Made by a program: the position numbers and the translations under genes. The notes under the pieces were generated by a model. It saw only the letters and a list, made by a program, of their open reading frames with translations. It was not told the origin of the DNA and did no database searches. From Marinagarivorans cellulosilyticus (GTDB lineage: Bacteria > Pseudomonadota > Gammaproteobacteria > Pseudomonadales > Cellvibrionaceae): a stretch of DNA of 64,000 nucleotides. This document shows, piece by piece, positions 35,315 to 45,169 of this stretch. How positions within the stretch are numbered: the stretch's first letter is position 1; each line of letters begins with the position of its first letter. The stretch is taken from NCBI RefSeq assembly GCF_021655555.1, contig NZ_AP023086.1, forward strand, positions 1,886,001 through 1,950,000, read 5' to 3'.

Positions 35315-37345
35315 ATGTCGATGGTTAAAAATTACGGTTTTGGTGCCGTGTTGTTAAGTTCTACGGTTTTTCTGGTTGCTTGTAACGATTCTGATAATAA
35401 TAGAGCGGCAAGTTCGGCGGAAAGTTCTTCTGTGGCTGCGCCGGTACAGCTGACGCTACGGGTGATGGAAACCTCCGATTTACATGCCAATGTTATGAAT
35501 TATAACTACTACCAGAATAGGCCGGATGACTCTGTGGGGTTGGTCAAGACTGCAACCTTAATTCAGCAGGCGCATGATGCTGTAGACAACAGTGTATTGG
35601 TTGATAATGGTGATTTAATTCAAGGCAGCCCGCTTGGGGATTATTTTGCTAAGGTAAGTGGTTTATCTACCGGTGTAATTCACCCTATTTTTAAAGCGAT
35701 GAACCAACTAGATTACGATGTGGCGAATATTGGTAATCACGAATTCAACTACGGCTTGAGCTTTTTAGACGAGGCCATTGATGACGCTAACTTCCCGTAT
35801 ATATCGAGTAATGTGTTTATTGATGACGGTGATAATAATGCGGATAACGACGAGCCCTATTTTTTACCCTATTTGCTTCAAGAAAAAACCGTTATAGATC
35901 AAGCAGGGGCTTCGCATACCTTACGCATTGGTTATTTGGGGTTTGTACCGCCACAAATTATGCAGTGGGATCAGGCGAACTTAACCGGAAAGGTTATTGC
36001 TAAAGATATGGTAGCAATGGCGCAGCGTTACGTGCCAGAGCTTCAAGCGCAAGGCGCTGATATTATTATTGCGATAGCGCATTCGGGCTTAGTGACGGCA
36101 ACTGCAAAAGGCTTAGACGAAAACGCAAGTTATTATCTCGCGGGAGTTGATGGTATCGATGCCATTATGTTTGGGCATGCTCATCGCAACTTTCCTGGCG
36201 ATGCCGGATATGAAGGGCTTGAGGCCGTCGATAATATTAAAGGGACTATTCGAGGTGTAGCTGCTGTAATGCCGGGCTATTGGGGTAAATACCTCGGTTA
36301 TATTGACCTGAGTTTAGAATATGCAGCTCCAACAGGGTGGCGCGTTAAAGATAGCCAATCTGTATTGCTACCCATATCATCAACAAATGAAGACCGTTCG
36401 ATAACATCTCTAGTGGATTCGCACCCTGGAATTGTTGAAGCAGTTGCTGATGATCATACAATTGTTGCCGATTGGGTAAGTCAGCCTTTTGCAAAAATAA
36501 CGGCGCCCATTAATAGTTTTTTTGCACTTGTGCAAGATGACCCTTCGATTCAAATCGTAACGGATGCGCAGAAATGGTATGTCGAGAATATTGTTAAGGG
36601 CACAGATTACGATGGTCTGCCGATTTTATCTGTAGGGGCACCTTTTCGAGCTGGCCGAGGCGGCCCGGATGATTACACTAATTTGGCGGCAGGTGACGTT
36701 GCTTACGGTAATGTTGCTGACCTTTATATTTACCCTAATACACTAAAGGTACTAATGCTAAGCGGAGCCCAAGTTAAAGAGTGGCTAGAAATGTCTGCTG
36801 GGCAGTTTAATGCACTGACTATTGGCGGTGTGGATCAGCCATTAATTAACGAAGATTTCCCGAGTTATAATTTTGATGTGATCGATGGCGTAACTTACCA
36901 GTTAGATTTGTCTGTGCCACCAAAGTACAGCGTGGCGGGTGAGCTTGCCAATGCCGATAGTCAGCGTATTAAAAATTTACATTACCAAGGGCAACCCGTT
37001 GCTGATGAACAAATGTTTTTGGTTGCGTCTAATAATTATCGTGCATCAGGTGGCGGTAATTTCCCGGGTATTACTGCGGATAAAATCGTAATCGATGCTC
37101 CTGATGAAAACCGACAAGCTGTTGCCGACTATTTAGTTGTAAAAACTCAGCAAAACCCCGAAAGTGGATTTGACCCTTCAGCAGATAAAAATTGGCGCTT
37201 TGTTGCCTTGCCAGGTACCAGTGCGTTATTTTGGGGGAGTGCTGGTGATGCCGCTAGAAGCTTTGCCGCAAGTAATGCGGCTATAGAATACGTTAGTCAA
37301 AATGATGAAGGCTTTGGTGTTTATCGCATCAATTTTGATGACTAA
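35315..37345 (+). CDS. cpdB: 2',3'-cyclic-nucleotide 2'-phosphodiesterase/3'-nucleotidase, lipoprotein
   Basis: The 676-residue protein has a lipoprotein signal (lipobox VACN, then a Ser/Ala-rich spacer). A metallophosphatase domain follows: ETSDLHANV, DNGDLIQGSPLGD and NIGNHEFNYG, with HSG and GHAHRNFPG further on. The C-terminal 5'-nucleotidase substrate domain includes PFRAGRGGPDDYTN, as in the bifunctional CpdB family. It would release nucleosides and phosphate from cyclic or 3' nucleotides outside the inner membrane; in E. coli CpdB is periplasmic, whereas this one is predicted anchored. The ATG at 35315 has AAGGA about 7 bases upstream. Confidence 0.92.
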   Translation: MSMVKNYGFGAVLLSSTVFLVACNDSDNNRAASSAESSSVAAPVQLTLRVMETSDLHANVMNYNYYQNRPDDSVGLVKTATLIQQAHDAVDNSVLVDNGDLIQGSPLGDYFAKVSGLSTGVIHPIFKAMNQLDYDVANIGNHEFNYGLSFLDEAIDDANFPYISSNVFIDDGDNNADNDEPYFLPYLLQEKTVIDQAGASHTLRIGYLGFVPPQIMQWDQANLTGKVIAKDMVAMAQRYVPELQAQGADIIIAIAHSGLVTATAKGLDENASYYLAGVDGIDAIMFGHAHRNFPGDAGYEGLEAVDNIKGTIRGVAAVMPGYWGKYLGYIDLSLEYAAPTGWRVKDSQSVLLPISSTNEDRSITSLVDSHPGIVEAVADDHTIVADWVSQPFAKITAPINSFFALVQDDPSIQIVTDAQKWYVENIVKGTDYDGLPILSVGAPFRAGRGGPDDYTNLAAGDVAYGNVADLYIYPNTLKVLMLSGAQVKEWLEMSAGQFNALTIGGVDQPLINEDFPSYNFDVIDGVTYQLDLSVPPKYSVAGELANADSQRIKNLHYQGQPVADEQMFLVASNNYRASGGGNFPGITADKIVIDAPDENRQAVADYLVVKTQQNPESGFDPSADKNWRFVALPGTSALFWGSAGDAARSFAASNAAIEYVSQNDEGFGVYRINFDD

Positions 37346-37390
37346 TCGGCAGCAGGCTCACGCAGTTTTAGTGATGGAAAGCTGAACAAT

Positions 37391-37428
37391 AAAAAGCCCG
37401 CCCTGATAGCTAAGGCGGGCTTTTTTTA
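37391..37428 (+). terminator. Rho-independent terminator after cpdB
   Basis: AAGCCCGCC and GGCGGGCTT arms with a T-run follow the cpdB stop by about 46 bases. Confidence 0.92.
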
Positions 37429-38841
37429 TTCTAGAAACCGCAGTTGAGAGTCAAAAAGATGCGTATTCCTTTGGTGTGCATGGCGTGTAGCAAAAATGTG
37501 TAGTAACCCCCATGGACAAGGGAAATGCAGATCACGCATGGGGCATGGATGCTCTTTATTAGACATTGCAGGAGATGTAATAAAGCGGCCCAAGCGTTTG
37601 TTTCGCTACAGTGTGAACAAACATGGCTCTCTGGGTGTAATACCAAATGTAAAATAGAGCGGTTGATATTGCTCGTTTCTGACTATGCCTGTAGGCAAAA
37701 TCACATGTCGCGTGTACCGTTAATGCGCGCGCATCGATCTGCAAAAAAACATTGGCTGACGCTCCACCAAACGCTAAAAGCCACCCGCGCCTTGCGAAGG
37801 TGGAGGGTTCACCTGATCAAAAATAACCACAGCGTTTAAAGCCCGCCCGGGACTAAACTAGAGGCGCGCAGCCGGTATCTGCGGTAATTGGGCTTGCGTG
37901 CTCTTCGCCACAAACGCCACTAAGACTAAAGCTTAGCGGCCCTACGATAGCTAGGCTTTAACAGGCTCAACCATGCGTTGGTTTCAGCTTGTTACTGCTT
38001 CGCCGTTTACTTTTTTGCGAATATTACGTATCGCGGTGGGCGCCAGCAAAACGTGTGCTCGCGCTTAGTGCGGCGAGCAAGCTCAATACGCTCAATAAAC
38101 TATTATTTATGTGTTAAGTACCTATAGGGGTTCGTGCCCAAAATTAGTGCGCTCCTAATTCAGTCCCTCTGAAGGTAAGCATCTTTACATGGGTCTTCTG
38201 TTTCGACGCGCCATTTTAGGTGAGTTTGTAGTGCTGAAGAAACTAGAGAAATGGGTAATATTACCCGAAATTCTGTTAAATATTTGCGCGATAATCTAGC
38301 TGAAAAATGTTCTAGTTCCACGCTAAATTCACCGTTGAAGATGTAATGAGGTGTAATTTCAATGGCGAGTAATTTGGGTAATAATACCGGCCGTCTATGG
38401 CCTTTATTCATTGCTTATGCAGAAGCTTAAGCGAAGATATAATAGGCTTGCTTAATACTTGAACAACATTAAATGCTGATTCATAAAGAAACGCCTAAAG
38501 TATTTGCGTCCGATAAGGCTTTAGTGATTAACGAGTTAATTTTTTGTCTCCAATATTATTTTGAGACTAGAACTTTGTAATATTTGATGTCTTGTTGTGG
38601 TGAAGGGTGTCATAGTTGTCATGTTAAATAATTGGGCGCGGTAATTTTTTAATGCCTGCTCTTGAACGGTAGTCGGTATTGTGTGGCTGAGGTAAAGGAA
38701 AGCAAGTGCAAGTTGGTGAATTGATAGCGTCAACCGATGACGGGCTGGAAGCCATTATGCATGCGCTGATGGATTTTTTATTTAAATGGGATCGGGTCAA
38801 GCGTTGTTAGCTTGGTGCGCAAAGTAGGTCAGGGGGAGAAA
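37429..38841. other. Gene-poor 1.4 kb region
   Basis: Short frames on both strands (for example 38160-38411 minus, 83 codons) have no Shine-Dalgarno or recognised homology. A 17-base sequence CTAGAAACCGCAGTTGA at 37431-37447 recurs at the end of znuA (55245-55261). An imperfect 11-bp inverted repeat lies at 37927-37960. The region may hold decayed genes. Confidence 0.5.
37431..37447 (+). repeat. CTAGAAACCGCAGTTGA repeat, copy 1
   Basis: Exact 17-base match to 55245-55261, 18 kb away; bases that follow are also similar (TCAAA). Confidence 0.7.
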
Positions 38842-39783
38842 ATGGGCTGCAGTATTAATCTTAATGGAATTTATATTTTCTATTGGGTTGCCAAGTTAAA
38901 AAGTATTACAGCGGCAAGTCGGCAATTAAATAGTAGTAAACCAACGTTTAGTCGAAAGTTGGCAGAGCTAGAAGAGGCGTTAGAAGTTACTCTAATTGTT
39001 AGAAACACTCGGTGTTTTCAATTGACGCCTGCAGGAGAAGAGTACTTTCAATTAGCGTCTCAGATAATCAACCTTATAGATACGGCTAATACGCAAGTAC
39101 AGCAATACAAAACGGATTCGCATGGCACTATTAAGTTGTGCATACCACCAGAGCTTAACTCAACGGCGACTAGTCGAGTCATCAAGCAATTTATGGATAA
39201 ACACCCTGATGTTAGCGTCGAGGTCACCGTCTCAGACAAAAACCAATTTTCCGTTGACGATGGTTATGATTTACTTTTTCGTTTAGGTGATATGGACGAT
39301 TGCCGTTTGGTGTCGCGAAATATTGGTACTATTGAGTACGGTTATATTGCTTCAGCGGACTATATTGAGAAACGTTACATTAGCGGCCCGAGCCCAGCGT
39401 TCGTTAAACCATCTTTAATTGCTATAGGCGGAGAGTTCGATCGCAAGATTGGTCGCATGCAAGATAAGTGCGGTGCAATTTCTGTCAGTGATGTAATGCT
39501 AGCCAAGAACTCAATTCTGGCTGGCCTGGGTGTCGCAAGATTGCCGCTGCACTTGTGTTCCGAGGAGCTAGGGCAGGGAAGTTTGCAGTTATTACAGGTT
39601 GAGGCCAGCGATCGCACTTCAGTTAATCTCGTATTTATGCAAGATCGTTATATGCCCGAATACATTAGGAAGTTTGTTGATTATTTAGTGGCCTTGTCAG
39701 AGGCAAATCGCCTTTGGTCTTCCTCCGAGTTATATCCTGTTTTCTTACCAAGAGGCGTTCCTGCTGTTGCTAGTGCGGGATAA
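38842..39783 (+). CDS. LysR-family transcriptional regulator
   Basis: The 313-residue protein has an N-terminal LysR winged helix: YWVAKLKSITAASRQLNSSKPTFSRKLAELEEALEVTLIVRN at about 10-50, which is the family's helix-turn-helix, then QLTPAGEEYF. The effector-binding part (about 95-300) begins GTIKLCIPPELNS. The target is unknown. The ATG at 38842 has AGGGGGAG directly upstream and gives the expected length; the frame from 38812 is longer. The gene is solitary, after the gene-poor region. A bidirectional terminator follows, then yciA on the other strand. Confidence 0.88.
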   Translation: MGCSINLNGIYIFYWVAKLKSITAASRQLNSSKPTFSRKLAELEEALEVTLIVRNTRCFQLTPAGEEYFQLASQIINLIDTANTQVQQYKTDSHGTIKLCIPPELNSTATSRVIKQFMDKHPDVSVEVTVSDKNQFSVDDGYDLLFRLGDMDDCRLVSRNIGTIEYGYIASADYIEKRYISGPSPAFVKPSLIAIGGEFDRKIGRMQDKCGAISVSDVMLAKNSILAGLGVARLPLHLCSEELGQGSLQLLQVEASDRTSVNLVFMQDRYMPEYIRKFVDYLVALSEANRLWSSSELYPVFLPRGVPAVASAG

Positions 39784-39886
39784 GGCAGCTTAAGGTAGAT
39801 ATCTATTAGTAGTAATTACTGTTCGAGTTGCCAAAGCATCCTTAAACTCGAGTTAGCCCATGTGTGTAGGGCAATTTATTTGGACG

Positions 39887-39934
39887 CGCAATCAAAAATA
39901 CCATCGCTTGAAAGCGGTGGTATTTTTGATTGCG
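39887..39934. terminator. Bidirectional terminator between LysR gene and yciA
   Basis: Perfect 17-bp arms (39887-39903 and 39918-39934) contain runs of A and T, so the hairpin can act for either converging gene. Confidence 0.85.
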
Positions 39935-39992
39935 TTGTGAGCTGTTGGCGTAATGCTGCTGTTCTTTGAAAAATGCGAGCTTGGGGGGGGTA

Positions 39993-40394
39993 TTAGCTGG
40001 CGGGGCTTGGCACTGTTCTCGTGCGGCCATCTTTATCGATGGCGACAAATACAAATTCGGCATCGGTTACTTTTTGTGGCGCGTTGTCGGTGTAATGTTT
40101 TGTCCATACCTCGATATTAATGCGAATGGACGAGCGGCCAACTTCAGCTACTTCACAATAGCAGCTAACAATAGCGCCGACTTTAATTGGGCTTAAAAAA
40201 ACCATCGCGCCAACAGCAACGGTAGTTACTGGCCCGCGGGCTAACTCGCGAGCGGTAATTGCACCGGCAAGATCCATCTGTCCCATTAACCAGCCGCCAA
40301 AAATATCGCCGTTGGAGTTGGTATCTTGGGGGCGGGTGAGGGTTTGTAGTGCAAGTTCTCCTGATGGAGTTGGATCTTCGTCGCTATCTATCAT
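39993..40394 (-). CDS. yciA: Acyl-CoA thioesterase, YciA family
   Basis: The 133-residue hot-dog fold protein has the YciA motif GDIFGGWLMGQMDLAGAI, followed by ELARGPVTTVAVGAMVFLSPIKVG and VWTKHY. The conserved Asn/Asp and Gly residues are all present. It hydrolyses short- to medium-chain acyl-CoA to the acid and CoA in the cytosol. The ATG at 40394 has AAGGA 8 bases upstream. It lies 63 bases downstream of the TRAP permease dctM on the same strand, so it may share its transcript. Confidence 0.9.
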   Translation of the reverse strand: MIDSDEDPTPSGELALQTLTRPQDTNSNGDIFGGWLMGQMDLAGAITARELARGPVTTVAVGAMVFLSPIKVGAIVSCYCEVAEVGRSSIRINIEVWTKHYTDNAPQKVTDAEFVFVAIDKDGRTRTVPSPAS

Positions 40395-40457
40395 TATGTA
40401 ATCCTTAGAAATAAATGCCTGATATTTCTGTTGATTGAATATTACTGTGGTTTGTTT

Positions 40458-41828
40458 TTATCGAGCTGCGCTTATGGCATCGGGTAGCCAAGTCACTAGC
40501 TCTGGTTTTAGCGCCAATATAGTCATTAGTAAAACTTGAATGCCAATAAACGGTGCAACGCCACGGTAAATATCGCTGGTTTTAACGCTTTTAGGAGCTA
40601 CTCCTCGCAAGTAAAACAGGGCAAAGCCAAATGGTGGTGTTAAAAAGGATGTTTGCAAGTTAAGCGCAATCATTATGCCAAGCCATATCGGGTCTACGCC
40701 CATCATCAATAGTGCGGGGCCTACTAGCGGTACCACGACAAAGGTGATTTCGATGAAATCTAGAATAAAGCCAAGTAAAAAAATTACGACCATGACGATT
40801 AGCATCGCGCTAAAAACGCCGCCAGGCAGGGTAGCGAAAAACTGCTCTATAAGCTCTTTGCCGCCGTAACCAATAAATACCAGCGAAAAAATAGACGCCC
40901 CAAGCAAGATGGTAAAGACCATACAGGTAATTTTAGTGGTGGTTTGCATAACGCCTTTAAGGATACCTAGCGATAACTGCTTTTTAGCCAGTGCCAGTAG
41001 TGTGGCCGCAAGGGCACCTACGGCCGCGGCCTCTGTTGGGGTTGCAAGGCCGCTGATGATTGAGCCAAGAACCAACACAATAAGCATGACTGGTGGCAAA
41101 ATGCTGAGCCAAAGCTGGCTTTTTGCTTTGCTTTCGCATTCTACTCTAGGCGCTGTTGCACCTTTAAAAACGCCGGTGGCCAGTAAGTAAATGAGGTAGA
41201 GCAGCACCAAAATAAAGCCAGGTACAACCGCGCCCATAAACAGGTCGCCAACAGAAACAGGGGCTGCATTGAATATGCCTTGCTGTAGCTGGGCTTGCTG
41301 GTAAGCGTTGGATAAAATATCGCCTAGTAAGACTAATGCGATAGAGGGCGGGATAATTTGGCCCAAAGTGCCGGTTGCGCAAATGGTGCCGGTGGCAAGT
41401 TTTGGGCAGTAACCTTGCTTAAGCATAGTTGGCAGCGACATCAGTCCCATAGTGACAACCGTAGCGCCCACAATACCGGTACTTGCTGCTAGCAGTGTGC
41501 CCACCAAAACTACCGAAATGCCTAGCCCTGCCGGCAGTCGGCCACAGGCTTGCGCCATATTTTCGAGCAATTCTTCGGCAAGTTTTGTGCGCTCTAGCAT
41601 AACGCCCATAAAAATGAATAGGGGTACGGCAACAAGGGTATTTTTGCTGTAAACGCCAAATAGGCGCTCTGAAATGTACAATAAATCTTGTGGGTTGAAG
41701 TGGCCGCTAATAATGCCGATGCCTGCAAACCACAGGCTTACGCCTGCTAGGGTAAAGGCCACCGGGTAGCCCAGCATTAAGGCGGCACATACACACAAAA
41801 ACAATAAGAAGGGGATCCACTCAATCAT
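40458..41828 (-). CDS. dctM: TRAP transporter large permease
   Basis: The 456-residue polytopic protein matches DctM-like TRAP large subunits: LAGVSLWFAGIG near the N-terminus, KNTLVAVPLFIFMGVMLER at about 65, GTLLAASTGIVGATVVTMGL (about 107-127), ICATGTLGQIIPPSIALVL and QTSFLTPPFGFALFY near the C-terminus. It would be the sodium-driven permease for an organic acid in the inner membrane. It overlaps dctQ by 8 bases. No dctP or TAXI binding protein is in this window, so its substrate cannot be judged. Confidence 0.93.
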   Translation of the reverse strand: MIEWIPFLLFLCVCAALMLGYPVAFTLAGVSLWFAGIGIISGHFNPQDLLYISERLFGVYSKNTLVAVPLFIFMGVMLERTKLAEELLENMAQACGRLPAGLGISVVLVGTLLAASTGIVGATVVTMGLMSLPTMLKQGYCPKLATGTICATGTLGQIIPPSIALVLLGDILSNAYQQAQLQQGIFNAAPVSVGDLFMGAVVPGFILVLLYLIYLLATGVFKGATAPRVECESKAKSQLWLSILPPVMLIVLVLGSIISGLATPTEAAAVGALAATLLALAKKQLSLGILKGVMQTTTKITCMVFTILLGASIFSLVFIGYGGKELIEQFFATLPGGVFSAMLIVMVVIFLLGFILDFIEITFVVVPLVGPALLMMGVDPIWLGIMIALNLQTSFLTPPFGFALFYLRGVAPKSVKTSDIYRGVAPFIGIQVLLMTILALKPELVTWLPDAISAAR

Positions 41829-42387
41829 GTTGCTGCGCCTCTGGGCTGTCTGTCACTGCGCCTTCTAGCTCAAGCTGGCCAAGGGTGGCCAATTGCCTGA
41901 ATGAGTCGGCGATGGCCTGTAAGGCGAGTAAGGCGCCGTTAACCACTAAAAGCGATTTCAACAAAAAAACGGCGGGCAAGCCGCCTGCGTCAGCGGAGGT
42001 TTCTTGAATGGCCCATGCGCTGGTTACGAAACCCCAACTTACAAGTGCGGTCACAAGCGCAAAAGGTAGTAAAAACGCGATATTGCCTACAAGGTCGACC
42101 CAGGCTTGGTATTTTCGGCTGCAGCGGCGATAAAAAATATCAACCCGCACATGCCCTTGTTCTGCCAACGTATATGCGCTGGCAAGCATAATCACTGTTG
42201 CGTGCAAGTAAGTCACAAGTTCTTGAGCGGCAACAGAATTGGCGTTTAGTAGGCCGCGTATTATGACGATACCTGCCATAAGTACCACCATAGCTAAGGT
42301 GAGCCAAGCGACAGAGCGGCCGATAGATTGATTAATGCTGGTGCCAATAGCAGCTAGCGTTTGGTAGCGCTCGAAAAGAAGCATCAT
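41821..42387 (-). CDS. dctQ: TRAP transporter small permease
   Basis: The 188-residue protein has four hydrophobic segments and the DctQ pattern: RSVAWLTLAMVVLMAGIVIIRG near the N-terminus and ELVTYLHATVIMLASAYTLAEQGHVRVDIFYR in the middle. Its stop overlaps the dctM start by 8 bases. It is the membrane partner of dctM. No binding-protein gene lies upstream; instead the pstS promoter region follows at 42388-42570. Confidence 0.88.
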   Translation of the reverse strand: MMLLFERYQTLAAIGTSINQSIGRSVAWLTLAMVVLMAGIVIIRGLLNANSVAAQELVTYLHATVIMLASAYTLAEQGHVRVDIFYRRCSRKYQAWVDLVGNIAFLLPFALVTALVSWGFVTSAWAIQETSADAGGLPAVFLLKSLLVVNGALLALQAIADSFRQLATLGQLELEGAVTDSPEAQQHD

Positions 42388-42472
42388 TGCCTTATACCCA
42401 AGTTAGGGGTGAGCATTATAGCCTTATAACTTTAATTGCCCAGAGATCACACTTAAGCAAGTTTCCATAAAA

Positions 42473-42490
42473 TTGAAACAAAACTGTAAT
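42473..42490 (+). promoter_or_regulatory. Pho-box-like PhoB site upstream of pstS
   Basis: TTGAAACAAAACTGTAAT matches the PhoB direct-repeat pattern (two CTGT-AT-like halves, 11-bp spacing), the second half well and the first weakly. It lies about 80 bases upstream of pstS. Confidence 0.55.
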
Positions 42491-42570
42491 AATTCGCGAT
42501 TAGGATGGCGCCATCTTAAACAAGTGTGCGGCCGCAAGTGCGGTTCATTCAACATTAACGAGGGTTTATT

Positions 42571-43611
42571 GTGAAAAAATTACTGATGGCAGCGGCGTGC
42601 GTTGCAAGCTTTTCATTGGCGCCACAAGCGTTCGCAAACCGTGACCACATCATGGTTGTGGGTTCATCGACAGTTTTTCCATTTTCAAAAGTTGTTGCTG
42701 AGCGTTTCGGTCGTAAAACAAATTTCAAAGCGCCTAAAATCGAGCCTACCGGTACTGGCGGCGGCTTTAAAGAGTTTTGTAAAGGTGTGGGCATAAGCAC
42801 TCCTGATGTTTCCAATGCTTCTCGTCGCATTAAGTCGAGTGAGTTTGAAGACTGCCAAAAAAATGGTGTGAAAGACATCGTTGAAGTCTTGATTGGTTAT
42901 GACGGCATCGTCATTGCCAACTCAGTTAAGGCCAAGCCTATGACTCTAGAGCTTAAGGATATATTCCTAGCGCTAGCGAAGAAGGTTCCAGACCCCAAGG
43001 GCACAGAAACCTTAGTTGATAACCCCTATGTAACATGGAAAGACGTAAATCCTGCGTTGCCAGCTACAAAAATTGAAGTGTTAGGCCCACCGCCTACTTC
43101 TGGTACCCGCGATGCCTTTGTTGAGCTAGCGATGGAAGGCGGTTGTAAAACCTTCCCATGGATTAAAGCCATGAAAGGCACCGACAAAAGCAAATACAAA
43201 GCTTTGTGTCATGGTATTCGTGAAGATGGCGCCTATGTTGAAGCGGGCGAAAACGACAACTTGATTGTGCGTAAGCTCAGCGAAAGCCCAAAGGCGCTCG
43301 GTATTTTTGGCTTTAGCTTCCTTGATCAAAACGCAGACAAAGTACATGCAGCTAAAGTGGGCGGTCATGCACCTACGTTCGAAAGTATTTCTGATGGCAG
43401 CTACATCGTTTCGCGTCCATTGTACTTTTACGTAAAGGCAGCGCACGTAGGCGTTATCCCTGGCATCCAGGAATTCTTAGCTGAGTTCACTAACGATCGC
43501 GCTTGGGGTGACGAAGGTTACTTAACCGATAAAGGCTTGATTCCGCTATCAGCCAAAGAGCGCGCTAAAGTGGGCGCCAGTGTTAAGAAGTTGGAATCAC
43601 TTTCGCTTTAA
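42571..43611 (+). CDS. pstS: Phosphate ABC transporter substrate-binding protein
   Basis: The 346-residue protein has a signal peptide ending QAFANRD. Phosphate-binding motifs are VGSSTVFPFSKVVAE (N-terminal lobe), PTGTGGGFKEFCKG, DVSNASRRIK and PPTSGTRDAFVELA. It binds periplasmic phosphate and delivers it to PstCAB. The start is GTG at 42571 with GAGGG 7 bases upstream. A Pho-box-like site lies upstream and a terminator-like hairpin follows, so pstS may be expressed more than the downstream genes. Confidence 0.95.
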   Translation: MKKLLMAAACVASFSLAPQAFANRDHIMVVGSSTVFPFSKVVAERFGRKTNFKAPKIEPTGTGGGFKEFCKGVGISTPDVSNASRRIKSSEFEDCQKNGVKDIVEVLIGYDGIVIANSVKAKPMTLELKDIFLALAKKVPDPKGTETLVDNPYVTWKDVNPALPATKIEVLGPPPTSGTRDAFVELAMEGGCKTFPWIKAMKGTDKSKYKALCHGIREDGAYVEAGENDNLIVRKLSESPKALGIFGFSFLDQNADKVHAAKVGGHAPTFESISDGSYIVSRPLYFYVKAAHVGVIPGIQEFLAEFTNDRAWGDEGYLTDKGLIPLSAKERAKVGASVKKLESLSL

Positions 43612-43712
43612 GATGCCGTGTTGTGCTAATCTTGCGCCCCAAATTGGCAGCACCAATTAACAGCGTGTGATTAGCCAGTGTCACTGTCATCAAGACGACA
43701 TGAAAACCATTG

Positions 43713-43747
43713 AAAATAGCCCATAAGCCTTGTGGGCTATTTTTTTG
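43713..43747 (+). terminator. Terminator/attenuator between pstS and pstC
   Basis: AAAATAGCCCA and TGGGCTATTTT arms with a T-tract lie 22 bases before the pstC start; partial read-through would lower pstCAB relative to pstS. Confidence 0.8.
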
Positions 43748-43768
43748 TATCTGAGTTAGGTAGCTATC

Positions 43769-45169
43769 GTGGAACCATCAGTACTTGTTATTGCTATTTT
43801 TGTGTTGGGCTCTTTAGCCTTTCTGGCTGGGCGCTCGCGCTCTGTCGCAATATCACAAAATGTTGGCGGCATACGTTTTTTAAACTCATTGCCGTTTTAT
43901 TACGGCACGCTTACGGCCCTTTGGTGCGCGATCCCGTGCTTTGCGGTGCTGGGCGTGTGGATGATCTTTGATGATCTTATCATTCGCAATGCGGTGCTTT
44001 CATCTTTGCCGGAAGAGGCGATAGCGCAAGCCGGCGATAACGTAGGCTTACTGCTTAACCAAATTCAAAATATTGCTGCGTTGTCCGCGGGTGCTGACGA
44101 TGCCCCAGACTACATGTTCGTTGCGGCAGAGCGTTTACAGTCTTTACAGGCTACCAGCCGGTGGGCCATGACGGGGGTTATTCTCGTGTGTGCCTTGGTG
44201 GGATCTATTTTTGTATGGAGCCAAATCCAGCCTCAGCTTAAGGCGCGCTTTAAGGTAGAGAAGGTCTTTAGAAACTTCCTCTTTTTGTGTTCAAGCTTGG
44301 CGATTTTAACTACTGTCGGCATTGTGGCTTCTGTGCTGTTTGAGTCTATCCGCTTTTTTACCCAAGTACCTATTACAGAGTTCTTGTTCGGATTGGAGTG
44401 GAGCCCGCAAATGGCTATTCGCGACGACCAGCAGGGTAGCTCGGGTAGCTTTGGTGCTATTCCGCTATTCACCGGCACGCTATTGATTGCAGCCATTGCC
44501 ATGATTATTGCCGTACCTTGCGGTTTGATGTCGGCCATCTTCTTATCCGAATACGCCGGTGCGCGCACCCGCGATATTATCAAGCCTATGCTTGAGGTTT
44601 TGGCGGGTATCCCTACCGTGGTTTATGGTTTTTTTGCGGCGTTAACCGTGGCCCCGTTCATTCGCGATTTAGGCTTCGATTTGGGCTTGGATCAATGGTT
44701 AATTATTAGCTCTGAAAGTGCGCTGGCCGCTGGCCTTGTGATGGGCGTGATGATTATTCCTTTTGTCTCGTCGCTATCGGATGACGTGATTAATGCTGTA
44801 CCGCAATCTTTGCGCGATGGCGCTTTGGGCTTAGGGTCGACCAAGTCCGAGGTCATTAAACAAGTTGTTATTCCCGCCGCGTTACCGGGTATTGTCGGTG
44901 GCGTATTGTTAGCGGCTTCGCGCGCTATTGGTGAAACCATGATTGTGGTAATGGCTGCAGGTTTGGCTGCTAACCTCACGCTTAACCCGCTAGATTCTGT
45001 AACCACTGTTACCGTGCAAATTGTGACGCTATTAGTTGGCGACCAAGAATTTGATAGCCCGAAAACACTCGCGGCTTTTGCTTTGGGTTTGATGCTATTT
45101 GTGGTCACCCTCAGCTTAAATTACCTTGCCCTGCACATTGTTAGGAAGTATCGAGAGCAATATGACTAA
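43769..45169 (+). CDS. pstC: Phosphate ABC transporter permease PstC, long form
   Basis: The 466-residue protein is longer than E. coli PstC (319). An N-terminal region of about 180 residues contains two or more membrane segments and a loop, before the usual PstC core (from about FRNFLFLCSSLAILTTVGIV). The core shows FGAIPLFTGTLLIAAIAMIIAVP, SEYA and the EAA loop AVPQSLRDGALGLGSTKSEVIKQVVIPAALPGI. With PstA it forms the phosphate channel in the inner membrane. The start is GTG at 43769. The stop overlaps pstA by 8 bases. Confidence 0.92.
   Translation: MEPSVLVIAIFVLGSLAFLAGRSRSVAISQNVGGIRFLNSLPFYYGTLTALWCAIPCFAVLGVWMIFDDLIIRNAVLSSLPEEAIAQAGDNVGLLLNQIQNIAALSAGADDAPDYMFVAAERLQSLQATSRWAMTGVILVCALVGSIFVWSQIQPQLKARFKVEKVFRNFLFLCSSLAILTTVGIVASVLFESIRFFTQVPITEFLFGLEWSPQMAIRDDQQGSSGSFGAIPLFTGTLLIAAIAMIIAVPCGLMSAIFLSEYAGARTRDIIKPMLEVLAGIPTVVYGFFAALTVAPFIRDLGFDLGLDQWLIISSESALAAGLVMGVMIIPFVSSLSDDVINAVPQSLRDGALGLGSTKSEVIKQVVIPAALPGIVGGVLLAASRAIGETMIVVMAAGLAANLTLNPLDSVTTVTVQIVTLLVGDQEFDSPKTLAAFALGLMLFVVTLSLNYLALHIVRKYREQYD

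Noticed and set aside
38160..38411. 83-codon minus-strand ORF in the gene-poor region
   Set aside because: No Shine-Dalgarno and no family recognised; may be decayed sequence.
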